DNA of 56,309 nucleotides from a virus: the IMG/VR virus record IMGVR_UViG_3300031251_000023, positions 1 to 56,309 of that record. One strand, given 5' to 3'. The translations under genes and the position numbers were made by a program. Positions within the stretch are counted from its first letter, which is position 1. Each line of letters opens with the position of its first letter. The notes below the pieces were generated by a model. It saw only the letters and a list, made by a program, of their open reading frames with translations, ran no database searches and was not told where the DNA came from. Shown in pieces: positions 1 to 7,802 of the stretch.

Positions 1-191
1 ATAGCGGTGCCACGCGGGTCTAAACAAATGACCCCACCCCCGGGCCCCCTTACAACTTGACATTAATCAACGTCAGACCCGCCACCGGCCTCACCGATTA
101 CAGGTGTTACCCATGTCCCGACCTTGCTCGGCGTTCTCGCGCCGTCTTGGCGTTGCCACATGGGCACCCCCCGGTGGGCAACCGCCCATCC
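1..191. other. Terminal non-coding region, probable cos side
   Basis: No convincing gene on either strand. It lies downstream of the HNH nuclease stop and, across the window ends, upstream of the small terminase gene. In HK97-like phages the cos site sits between these two genes. I infer that the cos half-site and terminase-binding sequences lie here and at 56242-56309. No overhang can be read from the sequence alone. Confidence 0.4.
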
Positions 192-431
192 CTACTCGAC
201 GGAGGCCGTTATCCTCGCGAGTCTCGCTCGCGCGGTCTTGCGATTGCTGCATGGGGTGCAGCGCAGGCGCACGTTGTTCTCGTCAAACCTCGCGCCGCCA
301 TCCTCGAGCTCGATGATGTGATCGCCTTGAATGCGACCTTCGGTCTCGCCGCAATCCTCGCAGCGGCGCCCACGTTTTCGTCGAAGGCGTCCGATAAAGG
401 CGCGCCACGCCGCTGACTGGTAGAACGCCAT
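192..431 (-). CDS. HNH endonuclease of the terminase region (HK97 gp74-like)
   Basis: Small HNH nuclease (79 aa) that in HK97-type phages works with the terminase in cos cleavage and packaging. It shows the paired cysteines CEDC and CTPC around the core GDHIIELEDGG...N, the classic zinc-supported beta-beta-alpha HNH fold. The start at 431 is chosen because GGGAGG lies just upstream and the protein then begins MAFYQSAAWRAF, the usual N-terminus of this family. A longer in-frame reading to 518 is open but has no ribosome site. It lies in the late transcription direction, next to the small terminase gene across the window ends, which supports a packaging role. Confidence 0.85.
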   Translation of the reverse strand: MAFYQSAAWRAFIGRLRRKRGRRCEDCGETEGRIQGDHIIELEDGGARFDENNVRLRCTPCSNRKTARARLARITASVE

Positions 432-502
432 GTTCCTCCCGCCCTCGCTTGGCGGAGCCGAGACGCGCCACGCCGCCGGCTTGAGGCGAGGAGCTCCCAC
501 CT

Positions 503-634
503 TCACTGCCATCGCCATAAACCCTTTGCACGCCGCGTCGTCATTACCATGAGCAACGTGGCCTGCGCCGCGTAATCCATCCCCTTGATCATCGTCCGCA
601 ACGGGCCGAGATCGAGCGTCGCGACCAGATGCAT
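503..634 (-). CDS. Possible 43-aa protein upstream of HNH
   Basis: Short reading frame beginning MHLVATLDLGPLRTMIKGM and ending just before the HNH coding region. Its stop overlaps an in-frame GTG of the longer HNH reading, the coupling style used across this genome. The ribosome site is weak and no family is recognised. Just upstream on the same strand there is a good Shine-Dalgarno followed by ATGTAA, a start-stop pair that may be a gene remnant. Confidence 0.25.
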   Translation of the reverse strand: MHLVATLDLGPLRTMIKGMDYAAQATLLMVMTTRRAKGLWRWQ

Positions 635-715
635 CGCCGTCCCAGCCTATCGCATGAGTTTTGGGAGTTTACATGATCGCCTCCCGTTGAACTTCGGGGG
701 GCGAAATCGGGGCTC

Positions 716-743
716 AAACGAAAAGCGCCGCCATTGCGGCGGC
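716..743 (-). terminator. Terminator of the early-left operon
   Basis: On the minus strand a stem GCCGCC / GGCGGC with a 5-nt loop is followed by GCTTTTCGTTT. It lies about 30 nt past the stop of the NusG-like gene, the last gene of the early-left operon, and separates it from the late-direction HNH/terminase genes. Confidence 0.7.
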
Positions 744-775
744 ACTCGGAGCCAAATCGATTGGCTTCTCGCTGA

Positions 776-1384
776 TTACGCCGCCTGCTTCGGAGGCCGC
801 TGGCCTAGCTCCCGCAACGCGACGTGGCCCACTTCAAAGATTATGGGTGTGAGCCGACCGAATATGTTGATATCTACCTTGACGATTCCGCACTCGTCAA
901 TAGCCGAGACGCCGCCCAAATGCCCCTTAAATGGTCCATCGGTTACTTCAACGACCGCGCCACGTTTGATTTTAGCCACTTGCGGCGATTTAACCGGCTT
1001 GTTCTTGCGCCAAAATAAAATCTGCTCATCCGGGATCGGGGATGGCGCATCGCCCCGTTTCGAGCGCAGGATCGAGTGCACCAGCGGATTACGCTGTTTG
1101 TCCGTCAGATCGAGAATCGCGCTCTCCACCGCAGGGTTCATTTGGCATTTCACGAAGAAATATCGGCCAAACCTTGGCTCCTTGCGCGTCACCCGCGTGG
1201 AATTCGACGCCAGCGCGCCAGCCTTGTTGTCCATTTTCGACCGAATAGTGCTTCGCGCCGGATCAAGCGGACGCCATACATCCGGCATTGTCTGCGCCAG
1301 AATCAGGCAGGCCGAAAAATCCCGCCCCTGCTCCGCCTCGACCACATACCAGCACAAACCATCCATCCAACGCAACCCATCCAT
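776..1384 (-). CDS. NusG-like transcription elongation/antitermination protein
   Basis: A NusG-type protein of 202 aa. The N-terminus reads MDGLCWYVVEAEQGRDFSA, like the start of the NusG NGN domain that contacts RNA polymerase. The C-terminus holds a KOW motif (VVEVTDGPFKGHLGGVSAI) followed by a typical beta-barrel tail. The start at 1384 is preceded by GGAGG at 5 nt. The open frame runs to 1540, but its first part only translates TGTCAGACC repeats and is rejected. It is the last gene before the operon terminator. Phage NusG-like proteins are plausible antiterminators; that role is inferred here. Confidence 0.8.
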   Translation of the reverse strand: MDGLRWMDGLCWYVVEAEQGRDFSACLILAQTMPDVWRPLDPARSTIRSKMDNKAGALASNSTRVTRKEPRFGRYFFVKCQMNPAVESAILDLTDKQRNPLVHSILRSKRGDAPSPIPDEQILFWRKNKPVKSPQVAKIKRGAVVEVTDGPFKGHLGGVSAIDECGIVKVDINIFGRLTPIIFEVGHVALRELGQRPPKQAA

Positions 1385-1420
1385 TCCCGCCTCCATTCGC
1401 CAAACCGCTGAAAAGATTGA

Positions 1421-1707
1421 AGCTGTCAGACCTGTCATACCTTTTATTATTGAGACTAAAAGGTATGACACTAATAACCCGCTGTTCTCGCTAGCATTGT
1501 CAGACCTGTCAGACCTGTCAGACCTTTTTCGGCCAACCAAGAACGCAATTCAAAACCGCATCACTCCGCTGCGAGTTTTCGCCTCGCGCGCGCGAGGGAA
1601 AAAGGTCTGACAGGTATGACAGGTCTGACACTCCCTTTAATTTCAGGAGCTTACATGTGTCAGACCTTTGAAATCATTCACGAAAAGGTCTGACAGGTCT
1701 GACAGTT
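1421..1707. repeat. Iteron and inverted-repeat cluster, putative replication origin
   Basis: Gene-free stretch between the NusG-like and helicase-primase genes, built from about a dozen copies of TGTCAGACC (variant TGTCATACC) in both orientations. Three nested inverted pairs are visible. The 13-bp arms 1433-1445 and 1458-1470 match perfectly around a 12-nt loop. A triple-repeat arm at 1499-1529 mirrors one at about 1600-1630 with one mismatch. The arms 1658-1669 and 1684-1705 form a third pair. Repeat arrays beside a replication helicase gene suggest an origin bound by a phage initiator. Transcription pausing or termination by the same hairpins is the main alternative. Confidence 0.7.
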
Positions 1708-3354
1708 TCATTGATGTAAGTCATGATCGCCCCCCTCTTCGCCGCCCTCGCACCAGTCGACCGCCTGCCCCAACGCGCGTTGGAACTCGCCCCGCGCCTC
1801 TTCCAGCGAGGGGAACTTCCAGCAGTTGACCCGCTTCATGACAGTCGTCATGCGCCCGTCCGCGCCCTCTTCCTCGACATCCTCGGTGGAGCGCACGACC
1901 TTTAGCGCCGGCAGCAGCCGCCGCATGCGCATGCCGAACTCGGTTTCGCCGGAGCGCCGCCGCACGCCCTGCTCTTCCGTCGTGCGGGAATAATCGCGAT
2001 AGAGCGTGCGTATCGGCAGCGCGTTCATCCGCCACCCCACCGCGCGATGGGTCTGCGACCCGTCCATCAGCCGCCCGAGCCACCACGCCGCGAGCGGATC
2101 GAGCGAGCGCACCTTTTGTTCCAGCAGCGCGCCGGTTTTCGGAATATTGCGCAAATTCGGCGCGTCCGGCGCGTCGAGATCGAGCTCGAGCAAATCGGCC
2201 AGCAGCGCCTCGCGCCCGCCCGCGCTCATCTCCGCGTCCATCGCGCGGAAAAACTTGTGATCTTCCTTATTGCCCTCGCCGACGTCGAGCACGCAAAAGC
2301 GCCGCTCGTCCATGCCGGCCGGAATGACCCAATCCTCATTCGACGAGATCAGCAGCCGGATGTAATTCGCCAGCTTGATGGGATCGACCCCCTTGGCCTC
2401 GATCATCTGCTCCGACGAGGTGATCAGCCCCTTGAGCCGGCCCTCGGCCTGCTTGTCGCCGGCCCAAAAGCCTTCGTCGACCAGCATTAAAATGCACCAG
2501 GCCATATGTGCGTTGAACTGGCCCGTCACCAAATGTGGCGAATCGATCGAGATGTAATGCGACGAGAACAGCGAGCCGATGATCTCGCCGACCTTTGACT
2601 TGCCGGTGCCCATGCGCCCGCGCATGACCAGCGCCGTGCCGATCCGCTCGCGCGGCCGCTGGATCAAATGGGCGAACCAATGCCACACCCATTTGAAGAT
2701 CACGTCGTCGCCGGCGCAAATATTGGCGCGCAAATGGTCGTGAAACTTGAAATATTTGGCGGAGCGATCGGCCGCGCGCTGCCCCGTCCCCTTGACCGGA
2801 GGCTCGGGGTCGGGGACGACCGACCAATGCCGCCACAAATTGAAATAACCGGGCGTGCCCGGCGCATTGTCGCGATCGGGGAAAAACTCCACGCCGTCAT
2901 ATTGCCGGCGGCGCGGGGAATTCAGCCAATAAGGCGCATGCTTGCGCGTTTTCCAAACGTCTTCCCATTCGCCGGTGATGACGTTCCTTTCCCGCGCGCG
3001 AAAGCGCTCGGTCCGGTTTTGCATATAGGCGGAGAACGCCGTGCGCGACAACATGCGGATGCGGTCGCGCTCTGGCGCTTCGGGCTGCTCGCGCATGATC
3101 ACCGCGTCGCGGCCTATCAGCACGAAGAACCACTCGCGGTTCATCCGGTCGATCAAATCGCCGCCGGAGCCGTCGTCTGGACCGCCATGCGCGTCATCCG
3201 GCGGCGGCGGATCGTCGGGCGGAGGCGATTTACCGCCGCCCTTGCCGCGAGACGGAGACTTCCGTTTTTTTTCGGCGTCTTTCTCAAGCTCCGCGCGCGG
3301 CGAAAAAACGATAACCTCCGCGCTCTCGACAGCCTTGACGATTTCGTCGGTCAT
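1708..3354 (-). CDS. Primase-helicase, DUF5906/SF3-type ATPase
   Basis: Replicative helicase-primase family protein, 548 aa. A charged low-complexity N-terminus (about residues 25-65) is followed by an ATPase core with Walker A GRMGTGKS (about 246-253) and a Walker B-like stretch LMLVDEGFWAGD (about 285-296). The arginine-finger region reads ERRFCVLDVGEG. This arrangement matches phage/plasmid DUF5906 helicases that unwind the replication fork. The ATG at 3354 overlaps the preceding stop as ATGA; upstream in-frame ATGs lie inside the ASCH gene and are rejected. It directly abuts the iteron cluster, consistent with an origin-proximal replication gene. Confidence 0.85.
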   Translation of the reverse strand: MTDEIVKAVESAEVIVFSPRAELEKDAEKKRKSPSRGKGGGKSPPPDDPPPPDDAHGGPDDGSGGDLIDRMNREWFFVLIGRDAVIMREQPEAPERDRIRMLSRTAFSAYMQNRTERFRARERNVITGEWEDVWKTRKHAPYWLNSPRRRQYDGVEFFPDRDNAPGTPGYFNLWRHWSVVPDPEPPVKGTGQRAADRSAKYFKFHDHLRANICAGDDVIFKWVWHWFAHLIQRPRERIGTALVMRGRMGTGKSKVGEIIGSLFSSHYISIDSPHLVTGQFNAHMAWCILMLVDEGFWAGDKQAEGRLKGLITSSEQMIEAKGVDPIKLANYIRLLISSNEDWVIPAGMDERRFCVLDVGEGNKEDHKFFRAMDAEMSAGGREALLADLLELDLDAPDAPNLRNIPKTGALLEQKVRSLDPLAAWWLGRLMDGSQTHRAVGWRMNALPIRTLYRDYSRTTEEQGVRRRSGETEFGMRMRRLLPALKVVRSTEDVEEEGADGRMTTVMKRVNCWKFPSLEEARGEFQRALGQAVDWCEGGEEGGDHDLHQ

Positions 3355-3827
3355 TTTTCGCGCTCCTCCGCGCAAAGGGACCAATCCCAAAAACCCTGCA
3401 TACCCTTCGCGGGGGCAAAGGGGTGAACGGGTTTCAGCGAGGAAAGCGGCCAAGCGAAATTGCAATGCTCGTCGCGGTCGCTGTCATTGCCGCCAAATTC
3501 CGCGATGATCTTCGACGCGCGCACGGGCGCGCCGAGGATGGCCGTGCAAAGCACAGATGACAGCGGCAACATTTGCGGCGCGGTCAGCCATTTTTCCAGC
3601 AGCGGCCGCGCGATGTCGGGCTTCAAAGCAACCGACCATAGCGCATCACGAGACAGCAGCAACAACAGTTCGCGAATTTCATCGGCGCGCGCCTTTCGCG
3701 CGCCGGCGTGAATCGCGATGCGTTGGCCAACGAGCGCGCGCGGCGCCGCCCATCCTCGAAACTCATAGGGCTTCGCGCCCGCGAGGATTAACGACGCCCA
3801 CGGCTGCCAAATGGTAATAGCTTTCAT
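3351..3827 (-). CDS. ASCH-domain protein
   Basis: Protein of 158 aa opening with MKAITIWQPWASLILAGAKP, the signature start of ASCH domains, a PUA-like beta-barrel thought to bind RNA or modified nucleosides; some relatives are N4-acetylcytidine amidohydrolases. The WQPWASL and KPYEFR segments fit the conserved cleft. The substrate is unknown. The start at 3827 overlaps the stop of the upstream gene (ATGA), and its own stop overlaps the helicase start. It is the second of two adjacent ASCH-like genes, perhaps an old duplication. Confidence 0.75.
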   Translation of the reverse strand: MKAITIWQPWASLILAGAKPYEFRGWAAPRALVGQRIAIHAGARKARADEIRELLLLLSRDALWSVALKPDIARPLLEKWLTAPQMLPLSSVLCTAILGAPVRASKIIAEFGGNDSDRDEHCNFAWPLSSLKPVHPFAPAKGMQGFWDWSLCAEEREK

Positions 3828-4588
3828 GCGGCGCGCGCCTCCGCGCTGTCGATATTGGCGCGGATCACGCGAAACGAGATCGCGGCGACCCAGGGGTTGG
3901 CGGACCATGAGTCAGAGCCGTGAAGCTGTTCCCAAAGTTCGTGATAGGCATAATCCGCGTGAACCCAATTCTTTGGGTCCGGATCATCGCGCTCGTAATG
4001 ATAATAATATTCGCCGTCGCCATGGTGGACGCGCCGAATTCCCTCGCGCAAGGCATCATCTTCCGAAATATCTTGCAGCCGCTCGACGCGGACGGCGTGG
4101 ATGATAAGCGTCAGCCGCGAGGCCCAGCGAGGCATGTGGATTGGGCTACGCCAGGGGCCGTCGCGCGATAGAACATCTGGCAGCCATTCGTAAAATCGCG
4201 ATCCCGGGCAACGGTCATAATTAAAGCTAGGCCCACAGCCTTCGTCCGGGCCATCCCACGCATTGATTTCGAAAAAATCCGGCGTCGCGCGAAAGCTAAT
4301 TTGGGGTCCGTTGCACGTCGAACCCGTTTGCCAACTCTCGCGCACCCAAAGCCGTTGGCCAAGCTCATATCCAACACGAGCCGCGCCCGTATATGTTCGC
4401 TCGCCGATTTGCGCTGTCCACCATCCTTCGCGGGCGAACGATACACCCGCGGCGGTCTCGGGAACCCAGCAAATCGCCTGCGGGATATCGACACAAGGCT
4501 TCAACACCCGCCGTGTCATGGTCTTGCGGCCTTCGAGCAGCGCGCGAACCATTGGCGCGGAGAATATGATCGGCCGATCCTTGCTCAC
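3824..4588 (-). CDS. Phage ASCH/PUA-like protein
   Basis: 254-aa protein beginning with GTG (VSKDRPIIFSAPMVRALL), followed by LEGRKTMTRRVLKP. This N-terminal signature is shared by many phage proteins annotated as ASCH/PUA-like, some loosely called morphogenetic proteins. A second conserved block, WASRLTLIIHAVRVERLQDI, is the usual C-terminal half of that fold. GAGGAGG precedes the GTG, and GTGA overlaps the upstream stop. Probably an RNA- or nucleotide-binding accessory protein; its role in infection is unknown. Confidence 0.7.
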   Translation of the reverse strand: MSKDRPIIFSAPMVRALLEGRKTMTRRVLKPCVDIPQAICWVPETAAGVSFAREGWWTAQIGERTYTGAARVGYELGQRLWVRESWQTGSTCNGPQISFRATPDFFEINAWDGPDEGCGPSFNYDRCPGSRFYEWLPDVLSRDGPWRSPIHMPRWASRLTLIIHAVRVERLQDISEDDALREGIRRVHHGDGEYYYHYERDDPDPKNWVHADYAYHELWEQLHGSDSWSANPWVAAISFRVIRANIDSAEARAA

Positions 4589-5001
4589 CAGCGCGCCTCC
4601 TCGATGGCGATCAGCGCGGCGAGGGTCGATCTGCAAAGGGCCTGCGGCGGCGACGCCGCATAACGGGAAAAGCGCCTAAAATCATGGCCCTCGGAAAAGC
4701 GGGGATAGACATTGGCAAAACCGCCGCGAATATCGCTACGCATCAGCCATCCGAAATCCGGCAACGCGAGATGGAAAAAGGCGACGGCGGCGCTTTCATC
4801 GCGGGAAAGATCGATCGGCTCGCGCCAAACTCCGGGCGAGGAACCCTCGCGCCAAATGTTGGAAAATTCCGGCCAATACACGCCCCCTGTGAACGCATCG
4901 AAGATCGCCTGATCGACATCGGGGCTACCTAAATCCGGGCTCACGAGAAGGCTTAACGCGGCGCGCAATTTCGGCAGTGAATATTTCCGCTTAACACTCA
5001 T
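4585..5001 (-). CDS. Phage hypothetical protein, ABA-sandwich-like
   Basis: 138 aa, no certain family. The C-terminal stretch SPPQALCRSTLAALIAIEEA resembles the conserved end of small phage ABA-sandwich proteins, where a Pro-x-Ala-Leu-Cys helix closes the fold; the assignment is tentative. Its stop overlaps the downstream GTG start, so it is translated as part of the early-left chain. Confidence 0.6.
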   Translation of the reverse strand: MSVKRKYSLPKLRAALSLLVSPDLGSPDVDQAIFDAFTGGVYWPEFSNIWREGSSPGVWREPIDLSRDESAAVAFFHLALPDFGWLMRSDIRGGFANVYPRFSEGHDFRRFSRYAASPPQALCRSTLAALIAIEEARW

Positions 5002-5012
5002 CCGCCCGCTCC

Positions 5013-5213
5013 CTAGAACCAGCCGAGGATCGCGCCGAGCGGCGCGAACAAAGCGCCGATCACGCGCAGCAGAACGACGCCGGTGAAGACGCCGTCAAGC
5101 GCTTCGGCGATCTTCCAAAGATTGAGCGCATAGCCGACGAATCCGCCCAGCACGACGACGACGGCGAGCATGCCCGCGGCCGCGTCGCTAATCTCATTTC
5201 TCGGTTTACCCAT
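5013..5213 (-). CDS. Small membrane protein
   Basis: 66-aa protein starting MGKPRNEISDAAAG, with hydrophobic segments at about residues 14-32 and 42-64 joined by a short polar loop, so probably two transmembrane helices. The start at 5213 has GGAGGGGG upstream and follows the GcrA stop by 2 nt. Its position in the early operon, far from the lysis genes, argues for a superinfection-exclusion or membrane-remodelling role rather than a holin. Function unknown. Confidence 0.65.
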   Translation of the reverse strand: MGKPRNEISDAAAGMLAVVVVLGGFVGYALNLWKIAEALDGVFTGVVLLRVIGALFAPLGAILGWF

Positions 5214-5215
5214 GC

Positions 5216-5698
5216 TCACACCCCCTCCGCCGTAAACGCCCGCCGCGCGCGCGGGCGCCGCTTCCTGACCACGATGTCGAAAGCGAGCCCGGCATGCGCG
5301 CCGCAATAAGGCGTCTCGCCAACCGCGCGTTCGCCGCAAAAGCGAAAATTCTCCAAATCGCGTGGATCGCCAATCGGCCAGCGACAATGCCAATCCCGCG
5401 CCGCGAACAGCGTCACGCCGCCATCGGGCGCGAGCGCCTCCACGACGACGACGACAGCCCGCGCCTCATCCGGCGAGCGCGAAACTTCCGCGATTTTTGG
5501 AGCCGGCGGCGCCTTCGGAATGCGCGCCGCGCGTGGCTTTTTCTCGCGGGGCCCTTCGCTAAGCCCCATCCGATCAATCTTGCCGATCACCGCGTTGCGC
5601 GTGAGGCCGCCGCCGAGCTCCGCCGCGATCTCCGCGCACGAAAACCCATCCGCCCAAAGCTTGCGCAATTGCTCGACGCGCTCGTCGGTCCAGCTCAT
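5216..5698 (-). CDS. gcrA: GcrA-family cell-cycle regulator
   Basis: GcrA works with sigma-70 RNA polymerase at promoters containing methylated GANTC sites and drives S-phase genes in Alphaproteobacteria. The N-terminus MSWTDERVEQLRKLWADG and the HTH segment LTRNAVIGKIDRMGLS are nearly textbook. The C-terminal RNA-polymerase-binding part is also present (CRWPIGDP, FCGE, YCGAHA). Length (160 aa) matches chromosomal GcrA. Its start overlaps the stop of the CtrA-like winged-helix gene (ATGA). A phage copy could redirect the host cell-cycle promoter programme or serve phage promoters; this is inference. Confidence 0.92.
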   Translation of the reverse strand: MSWTDERVEQLRKLWADGFSCAEIAAELGGGLTRNAVIGKIDRMGLSEGPREKKPRAARIPKAPPAPKIAEVSRSPDEARAVVVVVEALAPDGGVTLFAARDWHCRWPIGDPRDLENFRFCGERAVGETPYCGAHAGLAFDIVVRKRRPRARRAFTAEGV

Positions 5699-6564
5699 GC
5701 GGCCCTCGCCTTATCGACGAATACCCGCAGCCGCGCCTTGGCGGCGGCGTCGAGCCGATAGCCTTCGCCCCATTGCGTTTCGATGCTCACGTCGAGCGGC
5801 CGCAATTTCAGCCGCAATTTGCTGATCCAGAAATCGACGATTTTCACATCGCGCTCGTCATCACCACGGTCCGACGGATCGCGCGTCGCGGCGAGCAGCC
5901 CCTCCTTGGTGACCATGTTTCGCTTGAGCAAAATATCGAGAATATCCGCCTCGCTTGGCGTCAGCTTCACGCCGCCCAACTCACGCGGAAAAGACGCGCT
6001 CTTTGGCTCCGCCGCGTCAATAAATTGCTCGCGCGTCGGCCGCTTTTCTAGCCCCGCCGCGCTTGTCGTTATCGGGAAAGGACGCGGCTTTTCCAACCTT
6101 GGCGCGGGCGGCAGCGGCAAATCTTCCTCGCGCGCCTTTGGCGTTTCGCCCTGGCCCGGCCGCGCGAAATCGGCCGGCAATGTCAGCACGAGCCCGCCAG
6201 GCGTCAACGTCCATTTCGCCTCGACATCAGCGCGAATTTCGTTCGGCCATAAATTGACCGCGCCAATGCCAAGCCGCTTGACGCCCTTGAACTCGCTGGC
6301 CTCGAAAGTCCCATTATCGTGCGGGACGATGCGTAGCAAATTGCAATCCTTGCCGGCGATCTGCGCCTTAAAGCGCGGTCCATGCGCGTCGATCCATTGC
6401 GCCGCCTCGCGCCGCAACCATATCGTCGCGGAGACGCGCGCCGCGACCTTCGGCTTGAGCCGCCCGGCGCGGACTCTTAGCGAAATCGTGACATCCGGTT
6501 TTTGCACGGCCGTGACCGAAACCTTTTCGAGATCGGCCCAATCCTCATCGTCGAAATCGCTCAT
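5695..6564 (-). CDS. Protein with C-terminal OmpR/CtrA-like winged helix
   Basis: 289 aa. Residues about 195-275 form an OmpR/PhoB-type winged helix. The stretch from LTPSEADILDILL through VKIVDFWISKLRLKL to IETQWGEGYRL closely parallels the DNA-binding domain of CtrA (KIIDVFICKLRKKL...IETVWGRGYVL). There is no receiver domain. The N-terminal 1-125 is a phage-type domain I do not recognise (WLRREAAQWIDAHGPRF), joined by a Pro-rich linker. It is translationally coupled to GcrA, so a DNA-binding regulator is likely, possibly reading CtrA sites without phosphorylation control. Confidence 0.75.
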   Translation of the reverse strand: MSDFDDEDWADLEKVSVTAVQKPDVTISLRVRAGRLKPKVAARVSATIWLRREAAQWIDAHGPRFKAQIAGKDCNLLRIVPHDNGTFEASEFKGVKRLGIGAVNLWPNEIRADVEAKWTLTPGGLVLTLPADFARPGQGETPKAREEDLPLPPAPRLEKPRPFPITTSAAGLEKRPTREQFIDAAEPKSASFPRELGGVKLTPSEADILDILLKRNMVTKEGLLAATRDPSDRGDDERDVKIVDFWISKLRLKLRPLDVSIETQWGEGYRLDAAAKARLRVFVDKARAA

Positions 6565-7802
6565 TCCGCCGCGCTCCTGATATCGCTGGCGAGCAGCATG
6601 TCGTTAAAGTCCATGCCGTCGGCCGCCATCGCGATCCGCACGCTCAAATCGGGACAGGCGCGCGAAAACCGCTTGGCCGCGCGCCGCAGCGCCATGCCGG
6701 TGGTGAAGGCGTCGCTGTCGCCGTCTCCGAGCAGATAAAGTTCGCGCACGCTGGACGGGACCGCGATCACCGGCCAGGGCTCGACATCGGGAATATCGTC
6801 GTTGCGCACGCGCAGCGCATATTCGCGCCCGGCGCTATTGACGCCCTTCAAGGTCGGATGCGCGACCGAGCCAAGCGCCTTGCCGGCGATGTTGCCAAGA
6901 TCGACCGAGGAGCGAAATTCACTCCCCTCGAACAGCGGCGAACCCGCGCGCCGCAACGCCTCGCGCAGCGCCAGCACGGTCTCGATTCCCTCGCCGATGA
7001 ACAGCCGAACCGGCCCGTCGACACGGCCGATGATGGGAACGAAGCCGCCAAGCGGAATGAACCCGCCCTTCTTCGACCCCCGAATCTTCTTCGCCGGCAA
7101 AACCTCGCCGGTGTCCGGATCGACGATGACAGCCTTGCCCTTCGGCCTCGCGAGATCGAGATAGGTGATATGCGCGCCGGCGAATTTGCCGTCGGGCCCG
7201 ACGATTGCCGCGATCATTCCCGGCCCGGCGTGGATCACCTTGCCTTTCGGGAAAGGCGCGTTCCACAACTTTGCCCGCGGCAGGAAGCGCAGCCGCGCGC
7301 CCTCCGGCAATTCCAGCCCGCGCAGCAGCAGATATTGCTCGACCGGCGTCCCGCGCGCCGCGCGCGCCGACTGCCATAGATCATGCGCCCGCCGCCGCTC
7401 CGCCTCGCGATATCTGTTGTAATCGTCGGCGGTCCGTTGCTGTTCGCCGCGGCTTTGCTCGACCCGGCGCGCGAAAGCCTGTTCGCGCGCCGCGCGCTGC
7501 TCATCCGATTCATGGCTGCCGCGCTCCGGCGCCGGACGGCCCAGCACTTCCTCGCAGGCCCCGATAAAATCGAGCCCCTTGACATGTTGCGCCAGCGCGA
7601 TCGCGTCGCCGCCAGAGCCCGACGCGCGGCACAGCCAGAGATTTTTCTTGGCGTTGACCGCGAAGCGATCGGTCCCGCCGCAGCAAGGGCAAGGGCCGCC
7701 CTGTTCGTCGCGCAGCGCCTTGACGCCAAGCCGCCGCGCATAATCGGCGACGGGCGCCGCGCGCGCCTCCTGCACGAAGTCGTCATGCGCGCGCGAGCTC
7801 AA
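6561..7802 (-). CDS. DNA primase with CHC2-type zinc finger and Toprim domain
   Basis: 413-aa primase that would lay RNA primers at the replication fork. Residues 38-58 give a zinc finger (PCPCCGGTDRF...LWLCRA). The Toprim catalytic core lies at about 268-385, with GEGIETVLALREAL supplying the conserved glutamate and LLGDGDSD the DxD pair. A middle segment (RGLELPEGARLRFLP, then GAHITYLDL) is typical of phage/plasmid Toprim primases. Both ends overlap neighbours by ATGA. With the DUF5906 protein it forms a phage replication set. Confidence 0.88.
   Translation of the reverse strand: MSSRAHDDFVQEARAAPVADYARRLGVKALRDEQGGPCPCCGGTDRFAVNAKKNLWLCRASGSGGDAIALAQHVKGLDFIGACEEVLGRPAPERGSHESDEQRAAREQAFARRVEQSRGEQQRTADDYNRYREAERRRAHDLWQSARAARGTPVEQYLLLRGLELPEGARLRFLPRAKLWNAPFPKGKVIHAGPGMIAAIVGPDGKFAGAHITYLDLARPKGKAVIVDPDTGEVLPAKKIRGSKKGGFIPLGGFVPIIGRVDGPVRLFIGEGIETVLALREALRRAGSPLFEGSEFRSSVDLGNIAGKALGSVAHPTLKGVNSAGREYALRVRNDDIPDVEPWPVIAVPSSVRELYLLGDGDSDAFTTGMALRRAAKRFSRACPDLSVRIAMAADGMDFNDMLLASDIRSAAE

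Noticed and set aside
585-1610. Long plus-strand open frame (341 codons) opposite the NusG-like gene
   Set aside because: Antisense to a recognisable gene and partly translated TGTCAGACC repeats; no ribosome site.
1421-1707. Repeat cluster as a CRISPR array
   Set aside because: Units are 9-10 bp, in both orientations and without regular spacers; no cas genes in the window.
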